From: Planctomycetota bacterium
GTDB lineage: Bacteria > Planctomycetota > UBA8108 > JACQVS01
Direction of reading: 5' to 3'
Assembly: GCA_028280485.1 (NCBI GenBank)
Contig: JANQLS010000135.1
Span: 1 to 64,000, forward strand
DNA length: 64,000 nt
In this document: one piece after another, positions 17,937 to 26,252 of the stretch
How the letters are laid out: each line of letters starts with the position of its first letter
Numbering within the stretch: the first letter of the stretch is position 1
Translations under genes and position numbers: made by a program
The notes under the pieces: model-generated
Seen by the model: the letters and a program-made list of their open reading frames with translations, nothing else
Told to the model about the DNA's origin: nothing
Database searches by the model: none

Positions 17937-18147
17937 GGACGAAGGTCCCTCTCGCATCCAGAAATGGAGGACGAATTTAGTGAATGATTTAAGTAACGGA
18001 ACTCCCGCAGCACCTTTTGATTCACTCAAAAGAAGATTTGAGAATCAACTGCAGAAGTTACTGCCATAGAGACACAGAAAACCTCAAAGGACATGCTGGT
18101 TTCTTTCGAATGAAAGAGGTGGCATTCCCTTTAAGGTTAAAAACGCA

Positions 18148-18289
18148 TTCCTGTTCAACGAACAGGAAAGCCGAGTTGGGATCAACTCGGCCGCGAACAA
18201 AGGCTCACCGAGCCTGCGTTCAGCGGAGTGAAGGCAAAGCTCTGATTTGCCGGAACGATTAAAACGAGTCCCGAAGGGAATCGTTTTAA
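18148..18289. other. Run of five back-to-back hairpins upstream of the cox operon
   Basis: In 142 bases there are five stem-loops: TTCCTGTTC-AAC-GAACAGGAA (18148-18168), GCCGAGTTG-GGAT-CAACTCGGC (18170-18191), AGGCTC-ACC-GAGCCT (18201-18215), GGCAAA/TTTGCC (18233-18250) and ATTAAAACGA/TCGTTTTAAT (18257-18289), the last with an inner TCCC-GAA-GGGA. All arms pair perfectly. They lie in the likely 5' leader of the cox operon, 212 bases before the coxA start. No long reading frame explains them. The rest of 18030-18606 holds another paired 11-bp stem at 18536-18572 and the terminator below. Confidence 0.65.
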
Positions 18290-18428
18290 TTTAAATTGAA
18301 TATAGAGTGAGTGTGTTTATAGCAAATCCCAAGTCCGAGTTTTAGTTTTCTTGTGAACTTGTGAAAAAAAAATCTAAGCCGAACTCCATTCGACAGGACT
18401 TTGCACAAACAACTCGCAGATAAAAACT

Positions 18429-18479
18429 TAGGACAATGAGTCAGGAGAATCCTTAGAATTGTCCCGAATCATTGTCCTA
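18429..18479 (-). terminator. Likely terminator of the cupredoxin lipoprotein gene
   Basis: On the minus strand TAGGACAATGA (18479-18469) pairs with TCATTGTCCTA (18439-18429), then AGTTTTTATC follows. The loop is 29 bases, which is long, so confidence is moderate. It would separate the lipoprotein transcript from the cox operon. Confidence 0.6.
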
Positions 18480-18606
18480 TTTAGTGGGCGATCGACGCCA
18501 AAACACTAAATGCTGATGGTTTGAACCCAACAAGCTGAGCTCTGCCTCAAAGCCATGATTCATTTTGGGGCAGAACGGTATCGCCTTCCCAAAATACTCA
18601 TTTGCT

Positions 18607-19521
18607 TTATTCCGTCAAGGCAGCGGTTTCAACTTGAACCTCAGCTTGGCCCGCAGCAACTGTGACTAACTTGGTTGTCGCTTCCAGTTTTTCATGCCAG
18701 AAAGTGACGGCATACTGACCTGCGGGAAGCTTTCGGGGAAATTCCCAATTGCCGTACTCATCGGTGACGGTGAAGTAGGGATGATCGAAAACACCAATGT
18801 AAGCATTCATCCAGGGATGCACGTCGCATTTGACAAGGATGGGCTCTGGTTCAGCTTTTCTGAATTTTTGAGTGAATCCACCACCCGCGAGTGTTCCTTT
18901 GTTCACCTTGCGGTTTTTGTTGGCGCGAATATTCACATTGTGAAGCATGGGATCACTGTTGAGGATCTTTAAAGGCTGGCCCGTTCGAACAGTGACGACA
19001 TGAGGAATGTAAACACACTTCTTTTGGTCGAAGATCTTTTCTTCAGAAGGAGTAGGGAACTTCTTTTCTTTCATTCCGGCTTCAACACCCTGACTGATGT
19101 AAACGATCACATTCTTGATTGCTTTGGCGTCAAAAGCAGCGTTGGCAGAATCACCTTTACCGATGAGATAGCGCTCACCTTCGGGTGCTCCATTGGGGTA
19201 ACCCGTAGCGCAAGCTGGAGTTCCCATGAGGCTGGATACGGGCTTATTTTTAGGAATATCATCGCCACCGAAGACAACTTTTCCCTTTAAGGTAGCAACT
19301 TCTTCACCCCATGAGGTGGCTGCTACCACTTTCACTTTTTCCTCTTCTTTGGCACCACCACCACTTTCTGTTTGGGTCACTTGCCCATTATTTTTATCGC
19401 CTTTGTGTTGGTACTCTTCTGAACCTCTTCCCCCTCGACTATCGTCGCAAGAGGTCAAAGTGAAGGCGGATAAGCTGACTGCCAAAAGGCCCAAAAAGCT
19501 TACGTTTAAGATCTTTTTCAT
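18607..19521 (-). CDS. Cupredoxin-like copper lipoprotein
   Basis: The ATG at 19521 (GGGAG 9 bases upstream) gives 304 residues with a lipoprotein signal (LLAVSLSAFTLTSC, Cys about 24). After a Gly/Glu-rich linker, a beta domain carries HNVNIRANKN and later KCDVHPWMNAYIGV: His, Cys, His and Met in the order of type I copper ligands. A C-terminal sandwich (FTVTDEYGNWEFPRKLPAGQYAVTFWHE) resembles carboxypeptidase-regulatory-like domains. It is upstream of the cox operon on the same strand, so it may deliver electrons or copper to the oxidase at the outer face; that role is inferred from location and ligands. Confidence 0.8.
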   Translation of the reverse strand: MKKILNVSFLGLLAVSLSAFTLTSCDDSRGGRGSEEYQHKGDKNNGQVTQTESGGGAKEEEKVKVVAATSWGEEVATLKGKVVFGGDDIPKNKPVSSLMGTPACATGYPNGAPEGERYLIGKGDSANAAFDAKAIKNVIVYISQGVEAGMKEKKFPTPSEEKIFDQKKCVYIPHVVTVRTGQPLKILNSDPMLHNVNIRANKNRKVNKGTLAGGGFTQKFRKAEPEPILVKCDVHPWMNAYIGVFDHPYFTVTDEYGNWEFPRKLPAGQYAVTFWHEKLEATTKLVTVAAGQAEVQVETAALTE

Positions 19522-19799
19522 GGATCTTTTCTCCCGGGGATAATCCCCAATGGTTGAGCTCGTGTTCAATGCGGAGCTCTAAATGAAAAAACTAGGAATT
19601 GGCTCTCAGATACGAAGTGCCCTTTTGAAGAGATGCTTCATTTCGTTCGAGCTCACAGTGCTCGCCATTTAACAATTCTCATTCCATGAATCGTTAGCTT
19701 TTAAAGAGCTCTAGCTCTTCGCGAACACCTTTGGTTTATCGGCAGTGATTGCAAGTCGACTTGAGGAAGCATTAACTGCACATTGGAATTCTAATATTT

Positions 19800-20220
19800 G
19801 AATTGAGAATGGGGAGTGGAACCGTCTGAGGCGCTTTGACGCATGAATATAAGGGGGAAACGTCAGTTATCCAATACCCTTTTAGACAAGGTCTTGGAGG
19901 TGTTTCAAAGTGCACACAGAGGCCTAGCGCAGAGAATCTATGCGACAATCTGCCACATGATTTATGGGCCGAGAATGTAATCTCAGCGGCGGGTGGGACG
20001 GCGACGGATGCCTTTTCCGGGATAATTTGCACTAGGGGTGCGAACATTTCCCGGTTTCTCGGGGCGACGAGTGGACCCGATCGGGCAATGTTTCGTGCCC
20101 GGTGAATTTTCCGTCACTCGAACTGAGTTGGGGGAGGTCTTAGTACTAGCCATGTCCTGTGATCGGCTGATAGTGATGCGGAACTTAAGCCTAAACGTAA
20201 AAGACTGCTTTTACGCTCTT
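19800..20220. other. Gene-free block with strong secondary structure, possible ncRNA
   Basis: No convincing protein is coded between 19522 and 20279. In the middle, GGGTGCGAACATT (20037-20048 region) pairs over 13 bp, with one bulged T, with AATGTTTCGTGCCC (20087-20100), enclosing CTCG-GGGCGA-CGAG. Upstream are CGCA/TGCG inside CAGA/TCTG (19917-19952) and GAGA/TCTC (19971-19984). A perfect CGTAAAAG-ACTG-CTTTTACG hairpin ends it at 20196-20215. Conserved cores of RNase P RNA, tmRNA, SRP RNA and common riboswitches were looked for and not found. The strand is undecided. Confidence 0.35.
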
Positions 20221-20279
20221 CCATCCCAAGGCTATGATGCCCCTTTTAAGGCGTCAATTTCACCTTCCCAAAACTCCTA

Positions 20280-20837
20280 ATGGCAAAATTACCGCGAAAC
20301 TTCTATTTGCAACCGACACTCCGAGTCGCAGAGGAACTCTTGGGGAAGGTCTTAGTGCACCAAAGCCCTCAAGGAAAACTCAGGGGTCGCATCACCGAGA
20401 CCGAAGCCTATATCGGCCCTGAAGACCTCGCCTGCCATGCCTCTAAAGGACGCACTCCTCGAACGGAGATCATGTTCGGAAAGGGTGGCCATGCCTATGT
20501 TTACTTCATTTACGGCATGTACGACATGTTCAATATCGTCACTGAAAAGGCAGGGCATCCCGCAGCTGTTCTCGTCCGCAGCGTAGAGGTCATCGAGGGC
20601 TTCGAATTGGCCGTATCCAACCGGAAAATTAAAAACCCAAAGAACCTCACCAACGGTCCGGGAAAACTGTGCCAAGCCTTCGGGATCGATCGAAGTCACA
20701 ACGGACTGGATCTAAAAGGGTCCACAATTTTTATAGAAGATGCTCCCCCACCGAAGGAAAAGATTCTCACCAGCCCCCGCATCGGCATCGACTACGCGAA
20801 AGAATGGAAGGATAAGCCGTTTCGGTTTTTCTTGTAG
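20280..20837 (+). CDS. 3-methyladenine DNA glycosylase (AAG/MPG family)
   Basis: The 185-residue protein is a full-length member of the alkyladenine glycosylase family. It shows the N-terminal FYLQPTLRVAEELLGKVLV, the catalytic-region ITETEAYIGPEDLACHASKGRTPRT and GGHAYVYFIYGMYDMFNIVT, and the later NGPGKLCQAFGI block that lines the base pocket. It removes alkylated or deaminated purines from DNA at the start of base excision repair. It stands alone, with a gene-free block upstream. Its stop codon TAG is the first triplet of a family A hairpin, and the last residues (FRFFL) may have been set by that insertion. Confidence 0.93.
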   Translation: MAKLPRNFYLQPTLRVAEELLGKVLVHQSPQGKLRGRITETEAYIGPEDLACHASKGRTPRTEIMFGKGGHAYVYFIYGMYDMFNIVTEKAGHPAAVLVRSVEVIEGFELAVSNRKIKNPKNLTNGPGKLCQAFGIDRSHNGLDLKGSTIFIEDAPPPKEKILTSPRIGIDYAKEWKDKPFRFFL

Positions 20838-20987
20838 TCCGCATGCACTGCATGCGGACTTCTTAAAAATGCTCATGCTTATTGGGTAAGAATGAAGATC
20901 TGGAGCGGGTGACTCGTTCAGGTCTTATCAAATTCTGAAAGTTAAATGTCGTCGGTAAAGAAATCCGCACGTGGAACGTGCGGACTA
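20835..20987. repeat. Complete 153-bp family A element supplying two stop codons
   Basis: The left end TAG (20835-20837) is the glycosylase stop and leads into CCGCATGC-ACT-GCATGCGG (20839-20857). The right end CCGCACGT-GGA-ACGTGCGG (20965-20983) leads to CTA (20985-20987), which is the threonine synthase stop on the minus strand. The element is therefore the whole spacer between two convergent genes. Confidence 0.85.
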
Positions 20988-22154
20988 CCATAAATGCGCG
21001 TACTTCAACCCCGTGCCCGTATTAAACAACACGACGGTTTCATTCGCTTGAATCCAACCTTCGTCGATCAACTTACGCTGTGCCGTCAAACAGGCTGCGC
21101 CTTCCGGAGCGGGGAAAACACCTGTTACTTCTCCCATGCGTTTGGCGTCCTCTAGCATATCATCGTCATCGACAGCTACTGCCGTTCCTTCACTTTCACG
21201 GAGCGCATTGAGAATTAAAAAATCACCCACCGCCGCGGGAACTCTTAAGCCATCGGCTTTTGTTGCGGCCCCTTCCCACATCGTTGCGAACTGCTCACCC
21301 TCTTCAAAGGCTTTAACGATGGGAGCACAGCCTGAACTTTGAACGGTCACCATGCGAGGTCGGTGAGAATCGATTAAGCCCATCGCATCCATTTCTTGAA
21401 AAGCTTTCCACATTCCGATCAGCCCCGTTCCTCCCCCAGTGGGATAGATGATCACATCGGGCAGCCGCCAAGCCATCTGCTCGGCGAGTTCATATCCCAT
21501 CGTCTTCTTACCCTCGATGCGATAAGGCTCCTTAAGCGTACTGAAGTCGAACCAGCCGTGGGCTTCCACTCCTTCGCGAACCTTCTTCCCGCAATCGGTA
21601 ATCAGGCCATCGATCAGGGTGACTTGAGCTCCAAAGATTTCACATTCCACTCTAAAAACAGAGGGAACATCTTGGGGCATAAAAACATGGGCGGGCAATC
21701 CCGCCCGAGCTGCATAGGCACTCAAGGCCCCCGCTGCGTTCCCAGCACTGGGAACAGCAAGTTCTTTAGCTCCCAGTTCGACGGCTCGACTCACAGCCAT
21801 CGACAATCCACGTGCTTTAAAACTTCCCGTAGGATTCTGAGATTCATCTTTGATAAAGGTGTTTCGACAACCGATCGACTCTCCCAACCGAAAGGCTTCT
21901 AAAAGAGGAGTCATACCTTCACCCAAACTGATCACACAGTTTTGATCCTGTACGGGTAAAACTTCTTCGTATCTCCACATGTCTTTTCTTCGCCCGACTA
22001 ACTCTTTAGATGTCAGAGTTTTTCCGGCTAATTCTAAATCGTAACGAGCTAAGAGCGGCTTCTGCGCCTTGGGGCTTAAATTTTGAAGCTCATCGGCAGG
22101 GGAAATTTCACCCGTTAATCCACATTCTAAGTGGGTCAATGTTGAACGATTCAT
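20985..22154 (-). CDS. thrC: Threonine synthase
   Basis: This is a PLP-dependent fold type II enzyme converting O-phosphohomoserine to threonine. From the ATG at 22154 it has 389 residues; a longer frame to 22226 adds a poor 24-residue extension, so the start is chosen from where family homology begins (THLECGLTGE). The lysine that binds PLP is in NPTGSFKARG, the phosphate-binding loop is PTGGGTGLIGMWKAF, and VPSAGNAAGALSAYAARAG is the substrate loop. It is single-gene, cytoplasmic. The stop TAG lies in the family A element. A related cystathionine-type synthase is less likely given the N-terminal C-x-L-G region. Confidence 0.9.
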   Translation of the reverse strand: MNRSTLTHLECGLTGEISPADELQNLSPKAQKPLLARYDLELAGKTLTSKELVGRRKDMWRYEEVLPVQDQNCVISLGEGMTPLLEAFRLGESIGCRNTFIKDESQNPTGSFKARGLSMAVSRAVELGAKELAVPSAGNAAGALSAYAARAGLPAHVFMPQDVPSVFRVECEIFGAQVTLIDGLITDCGKKVREGVEAHGWFDFSTLKEPYRIEGKKTMGYELAEQMAWRLPDVIIYPTGGGTGLIGMWKAFQEMDAMGLIDSHRPRMVTVQSSGCAPIVKAFEEGEQFATMWEGAATKADGLRVPAAVGDFLILNALRESEGTAVAVDDDDMLEDAKRMGEVTGVFPAPEGAACLTAQRKLIDEGWIQANETVVLFNTGTGLKYAHLW

Positions 22155-22415
22155 TTCGGATCGAATTCTTTCTCTTTTGTTTAGCTCGCTAAAGAAACCA
22201 GAGTTTTGAACGTGAAGAGGGATCACTTTAAGAAATTAAGAGACGGAAGAGGAAAAGAATTTAAAACTATTCGTGATTTTCTTCTCTATTTAAGCTTAAA
22301 CCGTTAAAGTCGTAAGATTAGTAATCGCGGGACACCACTTCAATATCGCCCGCCAGAGTTCAACTAGAGAATTAAAACCGAGAATTCAAAACTAAGAATT
22401 CAAAGACGCCTCGGT

Positions 22416-23765
22416 ATGCCAGCATCGACTTCGACAACTCTCTCAGCCCCAAAACCTCCCGGCCCAAAAGGATATCCCTTCGTTGGCATCTTGCCCAAGA
22501 TTTGGAGAAACCCATTAGGATTCTTTCAAAGTGTCTACGAAGAATGCGGCCCAGTTGCTTGTATGGGCCTTGGAAAATTCACTCTTTACTTAGTGAGTGA
22601 CCCCGACAGCATCGGGAAGATACTCCAAGCACCAGAAAGCGAGTTCTGGAAAGGCGAAGGTTTAAAAGCTGCCGGCACAGTAATGGGGGAAGGCCTCGCC
22701 ACCAGTCACGGGGAGAAGTGGATTCAACAACACAAGATGATCCGACCGGCCTTCAGTAGATCTCAGTTAGAAATCTATATGAAGCCGCTCAACGAAACGA
22801 TCGATGAGACTCTGGCGATTTTTGAAAGACTTTCGACTCAACAAACGATTTTCGATCTCCCCGAAATTCTCAATCAGCTGACCTTAAGGATCATCTGCAA
22901 AACTCTATTCGGTAGCGAACTGGGTGAACGCCAAGCGTCTCAACTTTGCCAAGCCGTATTGATTGCCATCGAATACATCAATCACGCTGCTTGGAGCTTC
23001 ATCCCCATTCCCGAAGCCATTCCTACGCCCAAACGCATTCGCTTCAAAAAAGCGATGAAGCAACTCGATGATCTCGTTTACTCGATTATTCGTGAGCGAA
23101 GAGAATCAGGAGAAGATGACTCTGATCTTTTGGGGCAAATGCTCAAAGCTCGAGATGACCAGGGCCAAGCGATGAGCGATGTTCAAATTCGAGACGAGAT
23201 CATGACGACCTTCGTCGCTGGACACGAAACGCCAGCAAACGGTTTGGCTTGGATGTTTTACCTTTTAGCTAAGCATCCGATGATCGCCGCCCGGGTGGAT
23301 GATGAAGTCGAACGAGAAGGTGAACTCAACCTTCAAAATTTAGAATACACCGAACGGGTCATCAAAGAATCTATGCGACTCTACCCTCCCGCGTGGATCA
23401 TTGTTCGCTCTCCCAAAAAGGATACTGAACTCTGCGGATTCTCTATTCCCAAAGAGAGCCCCATTCTTATGAGTCAATACGTCGTCCATCGTCGACCTGA
23501 TCTGTGGAAAAACGCTGACGAGTTCAATCCCGATCGTTGGCTTCCCGAAAATTCAAAAGCACACCATCGCTATCAATATTTTCCCTTCGGGGGAGGAGCG
23601 AGAGTTTGCATCGGTCAAACCTACGCCATGATGTTTATGAAGCTCATCATCGCCAAGCTCACCAAAGAGTATCAATTTGAGCTTCCCCAAGGTCAAAAGG
23701 TCACCCCCCGCCCCCTGACGACCCTCCTGCCTAAAAACCTAAAAATGCTGGTAGCCAAAAGGTAA
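22416..23765 (+). CDS. Cytochrome P450
   Basis: The 449-residue protein has the I-helix oxygen-activation motif AGHETPANG (about 268-276), the ExxR helix KESMRLYPP (about 316), the PERF-like block FNPDRWLPEN and the heme loop FPFGGGARVCIG with the thiolate Cys near 398. It starts with a Pro-rich hinge (PKPPGPKGYPFVGILP) but no membrane helix, so it is a soluble bacterial P450 resembling CYP102/CYP4-like fatty acid or terpene hydroxylases. No ferredoxin or reductase gene is nearby, so the electron donor is encoded elsewhere. Substrate unknown. Confidence 0.95.
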   Translation: MPASTSTTLSAPKPPGPKGYPFVGILPKIWRNPLGFFQSVYEECGPVACMGLGKFTLYLVSDPDSIGKILQAPESEFWKGEGLKAAGTVMGEGLATSHGEKWIQQHKMIRPAFSRSQLEIYMKPLNETIDETLAIFERLSTQQTIFDLPEILNQLTLRIICKTLFGSELGERQASQLCQAVLIAIEYINHAAWSFIPIPEAIPTPKRIRFKKAMKQLDDLVYSIIRERRESGEDDSDLLGQMLKARDDQGQAMSDVQIRDEIMTTFVAGHETPANGLAWMFYLLAKHPMIAARVDDEVEREGELNLQNLEYTERVIKESMRLYPPAWIIVRSPKKDTELCGFSIPKESPILMSQYVVHRRPDLWKNADEFNPDRWLPENSKAHHRYQYFPFGGGARVCIGQTYAMMFMKLIIAKLTKEYQFELPQGQKVTPRPLTTLLPKNLKMLVAKR

Positions 23766-23940
23766 TAGGCTCGACCATCATTTCAAGCCCGAAGTGTCAA
23801 CGAGGGTCAGCATTGAAGAAAATTTAGGAATAGAAATTTTCCCGAAACGAATTTTCTTATCTGCCTTAATCCAAAACGAAATTAGCTTTTTAATCAAACG
23901 ATGCACTCGCTAACGCTTCGCGCTTGGAATGGATTGACTA

Positions 23941-24246
23941 CTAAGGATCCATCTCCTGCTGTAATTTTCGAACCGATTCCACCAACGGTATAAATTTCTT
24001 CCCGAATTCAGTGAGTTCATACTCAACTCGAGGCGGAACTTCGGCATAAGCGACTCGATCGATCACCCCGAATCGAGATAGTTTTTTGAGTCGCTCATTT
24101 AAAACTTTAGTTGAGATCCCCTCACAGGCACGCGTTAACTCTCCCGGCCGGCGCACTCCACTTACGATGGCATCCAAAACACTCATCGACCATTTACATC
24201 CGACGATGCTTTCTAACATCTCTGCGACAGTTGGTGAATTTTTCAA
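23941..24246 (-). CDS. HxlR-family winged-helix regulator
   Basis: The 101-residue protein is a complete HxlR-type DNA-binding domain: GCKWSMSVLDAIVSGVRRPGELTRACEGISTKVLNERLKKL is the winged helix core, followed by the wing VPPRVEYELTEFGKKFIPLV. HxlR proteins often sense thiol-reactive electrophiles through a cysteine near the N-terminus; Cys 17 of GCKW is present. It is divergent from a 78-residue thioredoxin-like gene, sharing a 164-bp region with four GTAC sites, so it probably controls that gene. A degraded family B pair lies in the stretch before its stop. Confidence 0.93.
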   Translation of the reverse strand: MKNSPTVAEMLESIVGCKWSMSVLDAIVSGVRRPGELTRACEGISTKVLNERLKKLSRFGVIDRVAYAEVPPRVEYELTEFGKKFIPLVESVRKLQQEMDP

Positions 24247-24275
24247 AATTTTAATCTCTTATCGATTCACAAGAT

Positions 24276-24360
24276 GTACCAAAAAGTTCCTTTGACACTA
24301 TTCAGTACCCGGTTGAAGAGAAAGTTTAACAAGTACATATTTAAGCTATGAATTGAGTAC
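24276..24360. promoter_or_regulatory. Divergent promoter region with four GTAC sites
   Basis: GTAC occurs at 24276, 24305, 24333 and 24357, spaced 29, 28 and 24 bases, between the HxlR gene and its divergent neighbour. HxlR/YodB-type regulators are known to bind GTAC/TACT-type half sites. A TTGACA box is at 24292-24297. Operator function is inferred. Confidence 0.4.
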
Positions 24361-24410
24361 TCAAGTTAAGTTCAACAATCTTCACGATTACCCTACAAAG
24401 GAAATCAATT

Positions 24411-24647
24411 ATGAAACAAGCCACATTCTATCATGCCGGTTGTCCCGTATGCGTCAACGCTGAAAAATCAGTTGCCGATGGATTAGATCCTAAAAAGTTT
24501 AACTTAAAATCCATTCACTTAGGTGAAGAGAAAAAAGAAGTTTCAACCGCGGAAAACTTAGGAGTTCAATCCGTACCCGCCTTAGTGATTGAAGGTCAGG
24601 TTTTTCACATCAACCACGGAGCCGATTTGGAGGCTTTAAAAAACTGA
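24411..24647 (+). CDS. Small thioredoxin/glutaredoxin-like protein
   Basis: The 78-residue protein has a redox CPVC motif at 11-14 (FYHAGCPVCVNAEKSV) and the cis-proline loop VQSVPALVIEGQVFHIN, the minimal thioredoxin fold of glutaredoxin-like proteins. AAGGA lies about 11 bases before the ATG. It is divergent from an HxlR regulator and ends in a strong terminator, so it is a single-gene unit. A thiol-disulfide role in the response to the signal sensed by HxlR is likely but inferred. Confidence 0.88.
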   Translation: MKQATFYHAGCPVCVNAEKSVADGLDPKKFNLKSIHLGEEKKEVSTAENLGVQSVPALVIEGQVFHINHGADLEALKN

Positions 24648-24683
24648 ACTCGAGTATTTTCTTCCATCGCTGATTAACTTAGA

Positions 24684-24723
24684 AAACAGGCATAAAGATT
24701 TATAATTTTGTGCCTGTTTTTTT
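24684..24723 (+). terminator. Rho-independent terminator of the thioredoxin-like gene
   Basis: AAACAGGCA (24684-24692) pairs with TGCCTGTTT (24711-24719), and the T run reaches 24723. The 18-base loop is AT-rich. A GTG at 24710 inside this stem cannot be the start of the next gene. Confidence 0.9.
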
Positions 24724-24751
24724 ACGCCACCTAATTGACGAAAACTGCTCG

Positions 24752-26137
24752 ATGGGATTGGATGGGCCCTCAAGAAAAGAATTGCCTTTAGAAGAAAAGA
24801 GAACTTTTTTGAATTCAAACACCGGGACCCCTGCTACGCCTCCAACTGTAAATTGGCTGAAGCAAACTTTACGAACTCTTCAAAGCGGTCCCGTCATCGC
24901 ACAATTCATATTTATTATGTTTGCGATCTTAGCTTCGTACTCAACGTACTTTTGCATGTACGCGTTTAGAAAGCCGTATTCCGCCGGGCTCTTCACGGAT
25001 TTAAAATTTTGGGGAATCGAGTTTAAAACAGCCTTAGTCATCAGCCAAACGGTGGGGTACATGCTGGCTAAGTATGCGGGAATCAAGTTTTGCTCCGAAA
25101 TTACGCCTCAACGTCGAGCGCCGACTCTCATCTTTTTGATTCTCAGCGCTCAAGTGAGCCTTATCCTTTTAGCCATCCTTCCTCAAAACCTGAAAGTCTA
25201 TGCACTCTTTCTCAATGGATTATCTCTAGGGATGATTTGGGGATTAGTGGTTTGGTACTTAGAAGGTCGTCAGACTTCAGAAATTCTTTTAGCCGGTTTG
25301 AGCTGCTCATTCATCATGGCAAGTGGTGTGGTTAAAGACCTTGGCCTATTAGTACAGAATCAACTGGGAGTTTCTGAATGGTGGATGCCCGCAGCGACGG
25401 GAGCCTTCTTTTTAGTTCCATTTTTTGGTTCAGTTTGGTTGCTCAATCAACTCCCTCAACCCACTAAAAGAGATGAAAAAGCTCGAGTCGAACGTGAGCC
25501 GATGGGACACAAGGTTCGTTTGAAATTTCTGAAAACATTTTTACCAGGGCTAGCCTTTCTGTTCATAGTTTACTTCTTCGTCACCGCATTCAGGGATTTT
25601 CGCGACAACTTCATGCGGGATCTTTTTCTTGAACTAGGATACGAAGGGAAACCTGCGGTCATGAGCCAAACCGATACCATAGTCGCCTTCGGAGTCATCA
25701 TTAGCTTAGGATTATTAAACCTGATTAAGAATAACCGCTGGGGCTTGTTGGGAGTCTACGCCGTGATGATCGGAGGACTCACTCTCACGGGAGTGAGCAC
25801 CCTACTCTTCAATTCCAAACAGATCGATGGCTTCTGGTGGATCACTCTAACGGGCTTGGGAACGTACTTAACTTACGTTCCATACGGCTCTGTCTTCTTC
25901 GATCGATTGATGGCTTCAACCCGATTCGTGGGGACTGCCGTGTTTGCGATTTATGTCGCGGATGCTCTGGGCTATACCGGAGTTGTCGGTGTGCTTCTCT
26001 ATAAAGACCTGGGGCAAGCCGAAATGTCGAAGGTGGGCTTCTATCAAAATTTCTCTTACTTATTAACGGCGATGGGAGTCGTCCTCCTTCTTGCGAGTTG
26101 TTTCTATTTTGATAGGAAAGCCCGAAAGGCGGAGTGA
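24752..26137 (+). CDS. MFS transporter, DUF5690 / organophosphate-antiporter-like
   Basis: The start is placed at ATG 24752, after the terminator; the 461-residue product has 12 predicted membrane helices. The motif YFCMYAFRKPYSAGLF in helix 1 is like that of the hexose-phosphate/glycerol-3-phosphate antiporters (UhpT/GlpT group), and GYMLAKYAGIKFCSEI matches helix 2. The family is annotated DUF5690. The likely cargo is a sugar or organic phosphate, but the pairs of arginines used for phosphate binding in GlpT cannot all be placed. A soluble N-terminal tail of about 40 residues precedes helix 1. No operon partner follows. Confidence 0.85.
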   Translation: MGLDGPSRKELPLEEKRTFLNSNTGTPATPPTVNWLKQTLRTLQSGPVIAQFIFIMFAILASYSTYFCMYAFRKPYSAGLFTDLKFWGIEFKTALVISQTVGYMLAKYAGIKFCSEITPQRRAPTLIFLILSAQVSLILLAILPQNLKVYALFLNGLSLGMIWGLVVWYLEGRQTSEILLAGLSCSFIMASGVVKDLGLLVQNQLGVSEWWMPAATGAFFLVPFFGSVWLLNQLPQPTKRDEKARVEREPMGHKVRLKFLKTFLPGLAFLFIVYFFVTAFRDFRDNFMRDLFLELGYEGKPAVMSQTDTIVAFGVIISLGLLNLIKNNRWGLLGVYAVMIGGLTLTGVSTLLFNSKQIDGFWWITLTGLGTYLTYVPYGSVFFDRLMASTRFVGTAVFAIYVADALGYTGVVGVLLYKDLGQAEMSKVGFYQNFSYLLTAMGVVLLLASCFYFDRKARKAE

Positions 26138-26170
26138 GGTCTCGGAATTCTTAATTAAAACCTAAATGGT

Positions 26171-26252
26171 GTTAGTAAGCCCGGAGCGTGAGCGACGGGA
26201 TTCGGGGTCAAACAAGACTCTATCCCGTCGCTCACGCTCCGGGCTTACTAAC
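26171..26252. repeat. 31-bp perfect hairpin, family B
   Basis: 26171-26201 is the exact reverse complement of 26222-26252, with a 20-base loop. Arms carry GTTAGTAAGCCCGGAGCG. It is the main content of the gene-free stretch 26138-26582. It follows the transporter gene by about 30 bases but lacks a T run. Confidence 0.95.

Noticed and set aside
17409..17987. 192-codon open frame opposite coxA
   Set aside because: It mirrors the coding strand of a clear oxidase gene, has no family similarity and is compositionally a shadow.
19960..20100. Cobalamin riboswitch on the minus strand (GTGCAAAT...CCCGG, then GTCCC-CCGCC-CTG)
   Set aside because: The distance between the blocks is too great, and the B12-box tail (CAGGAGACCTGCC type) is absent.
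19800..20220. RNase P RNA, tmRNA or SRP RNA
   Set aside because: Neither strand has GAAAGTCC, an Ala-tRNA-like end with T-loop, a tag reading frame ending ALAA, or the SRP apical loop.
21396..21902. 168-codon open frame opposite thrC
   Set aside because: The reverse strand codes the conserved PLP enzyme; the frame is a shadow without recognisable domains.
24710..24751. Start of the MFS transporter at GTG 24710
   Set aside because: The GTG is inside the stem of the terminator of the previous gene; the ATG at 24752 is more credible.
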